This document shows positions 12,424 through 12,425 of a stretch of DNA of 12,425 nt, in pieces. The notes beneath the pieces were generated by a model, which was given only the letters and a program-made list of their open reading frames with translations, was not told the origin of the DNA and searched no databases. The position numbers and the translations under genes are program-made. Source of the stretch: CAYXVF01 sp964468125 (GTDB taxonomy: Bacteria; Myxococcota; XYA12-FULL-58-9; CAYXVF01); the NCBI GenBank assembly GCA_964468125.1, contig CAYXVF010000147.1:1-12425 (forward strand), read 5' to 3'. Each line of letters begins with the position of its first letter. The stretch's first letter is position 1.

Positions 12424-12425
12424 AC
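12418..12425. promoter_or_regulatory. possible TTGTNNACAA-like element at the right edge
   Basis: TTGTAGAC is cut by the window end; the missing bases would show whether it is TTGTAGACAA. It overlaps the stop codon (TAG 12421-12423) of the nuclease gene, so it would sit just ahead of whatever comes next. Confidence 0.25.

Overview
The window is GC-rich (roughly 60% by eye). It has dense short operons on both strands, a Hanks-type Ser/Thr kinase, FHA-GGDEF proteins and a lipoprotein nuclease. That mix suggests a large-genome deltaproteobacterium-like organism, with Myxococcota my best guess; no rRNA or marker gene confirms it. Two runs of exactly 100 N show that this is a draft scaffold.

Left part (1-5153) looks like accessory or mobile DNA, with nearly everything on the minus strand. 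At the edge is a small remnant resembling an IS66-type transposase, then about 0.5 kb with nothing recognisable, then a small gene broken by a frameshift (585-882). Next is a complete type II toxin-antitoxin pair, hipB-hipA, with its own terminator and a candidate operator. Upstream of hipBA lies a minus-strand plasmid/ICE-type operon interrupted by two assembly gaps: a DUF3846-like protein, a truncated small gene, a DUF3560 protein and one or two further gap-truncated genes.

Right part (5313-12425) is a signalling neighbourhood. A cytoplasmic Hanks kinase carries a C-terminal domain that I read as STAS-like. Two stand-alone relatives of that domain sit beside it, one divergent on the minus strand (5313-5813) and one downstream (8197-8658, coupled to a 97-aa helical protein). 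Convergent to these is a minus-strand operon of two FHA-GGDEF paralogues, one with an intact GGEEF and I-site and one with a destroyed active site, followed by two small helical proteins. Divergent from that operon are a winged-helix-like protein and a secreted or lipid-anchored DNA/RNA non-specific endonuclease.

A plausible working model is as follows. The kinase phosphorylates Thr/Ser on itself or on STAS-like partners, the FHA domains read phospho-Thr, and the active GGDEF protein turns the signal into c-di-GMP. A recurring palindromic element, TTGTNNACAA-like, sits in front of most of these transcription units and of the DUF3846 gene, hinting at shared control. The gene identities are well supported. 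The joint pathway and shared regulation are inference.
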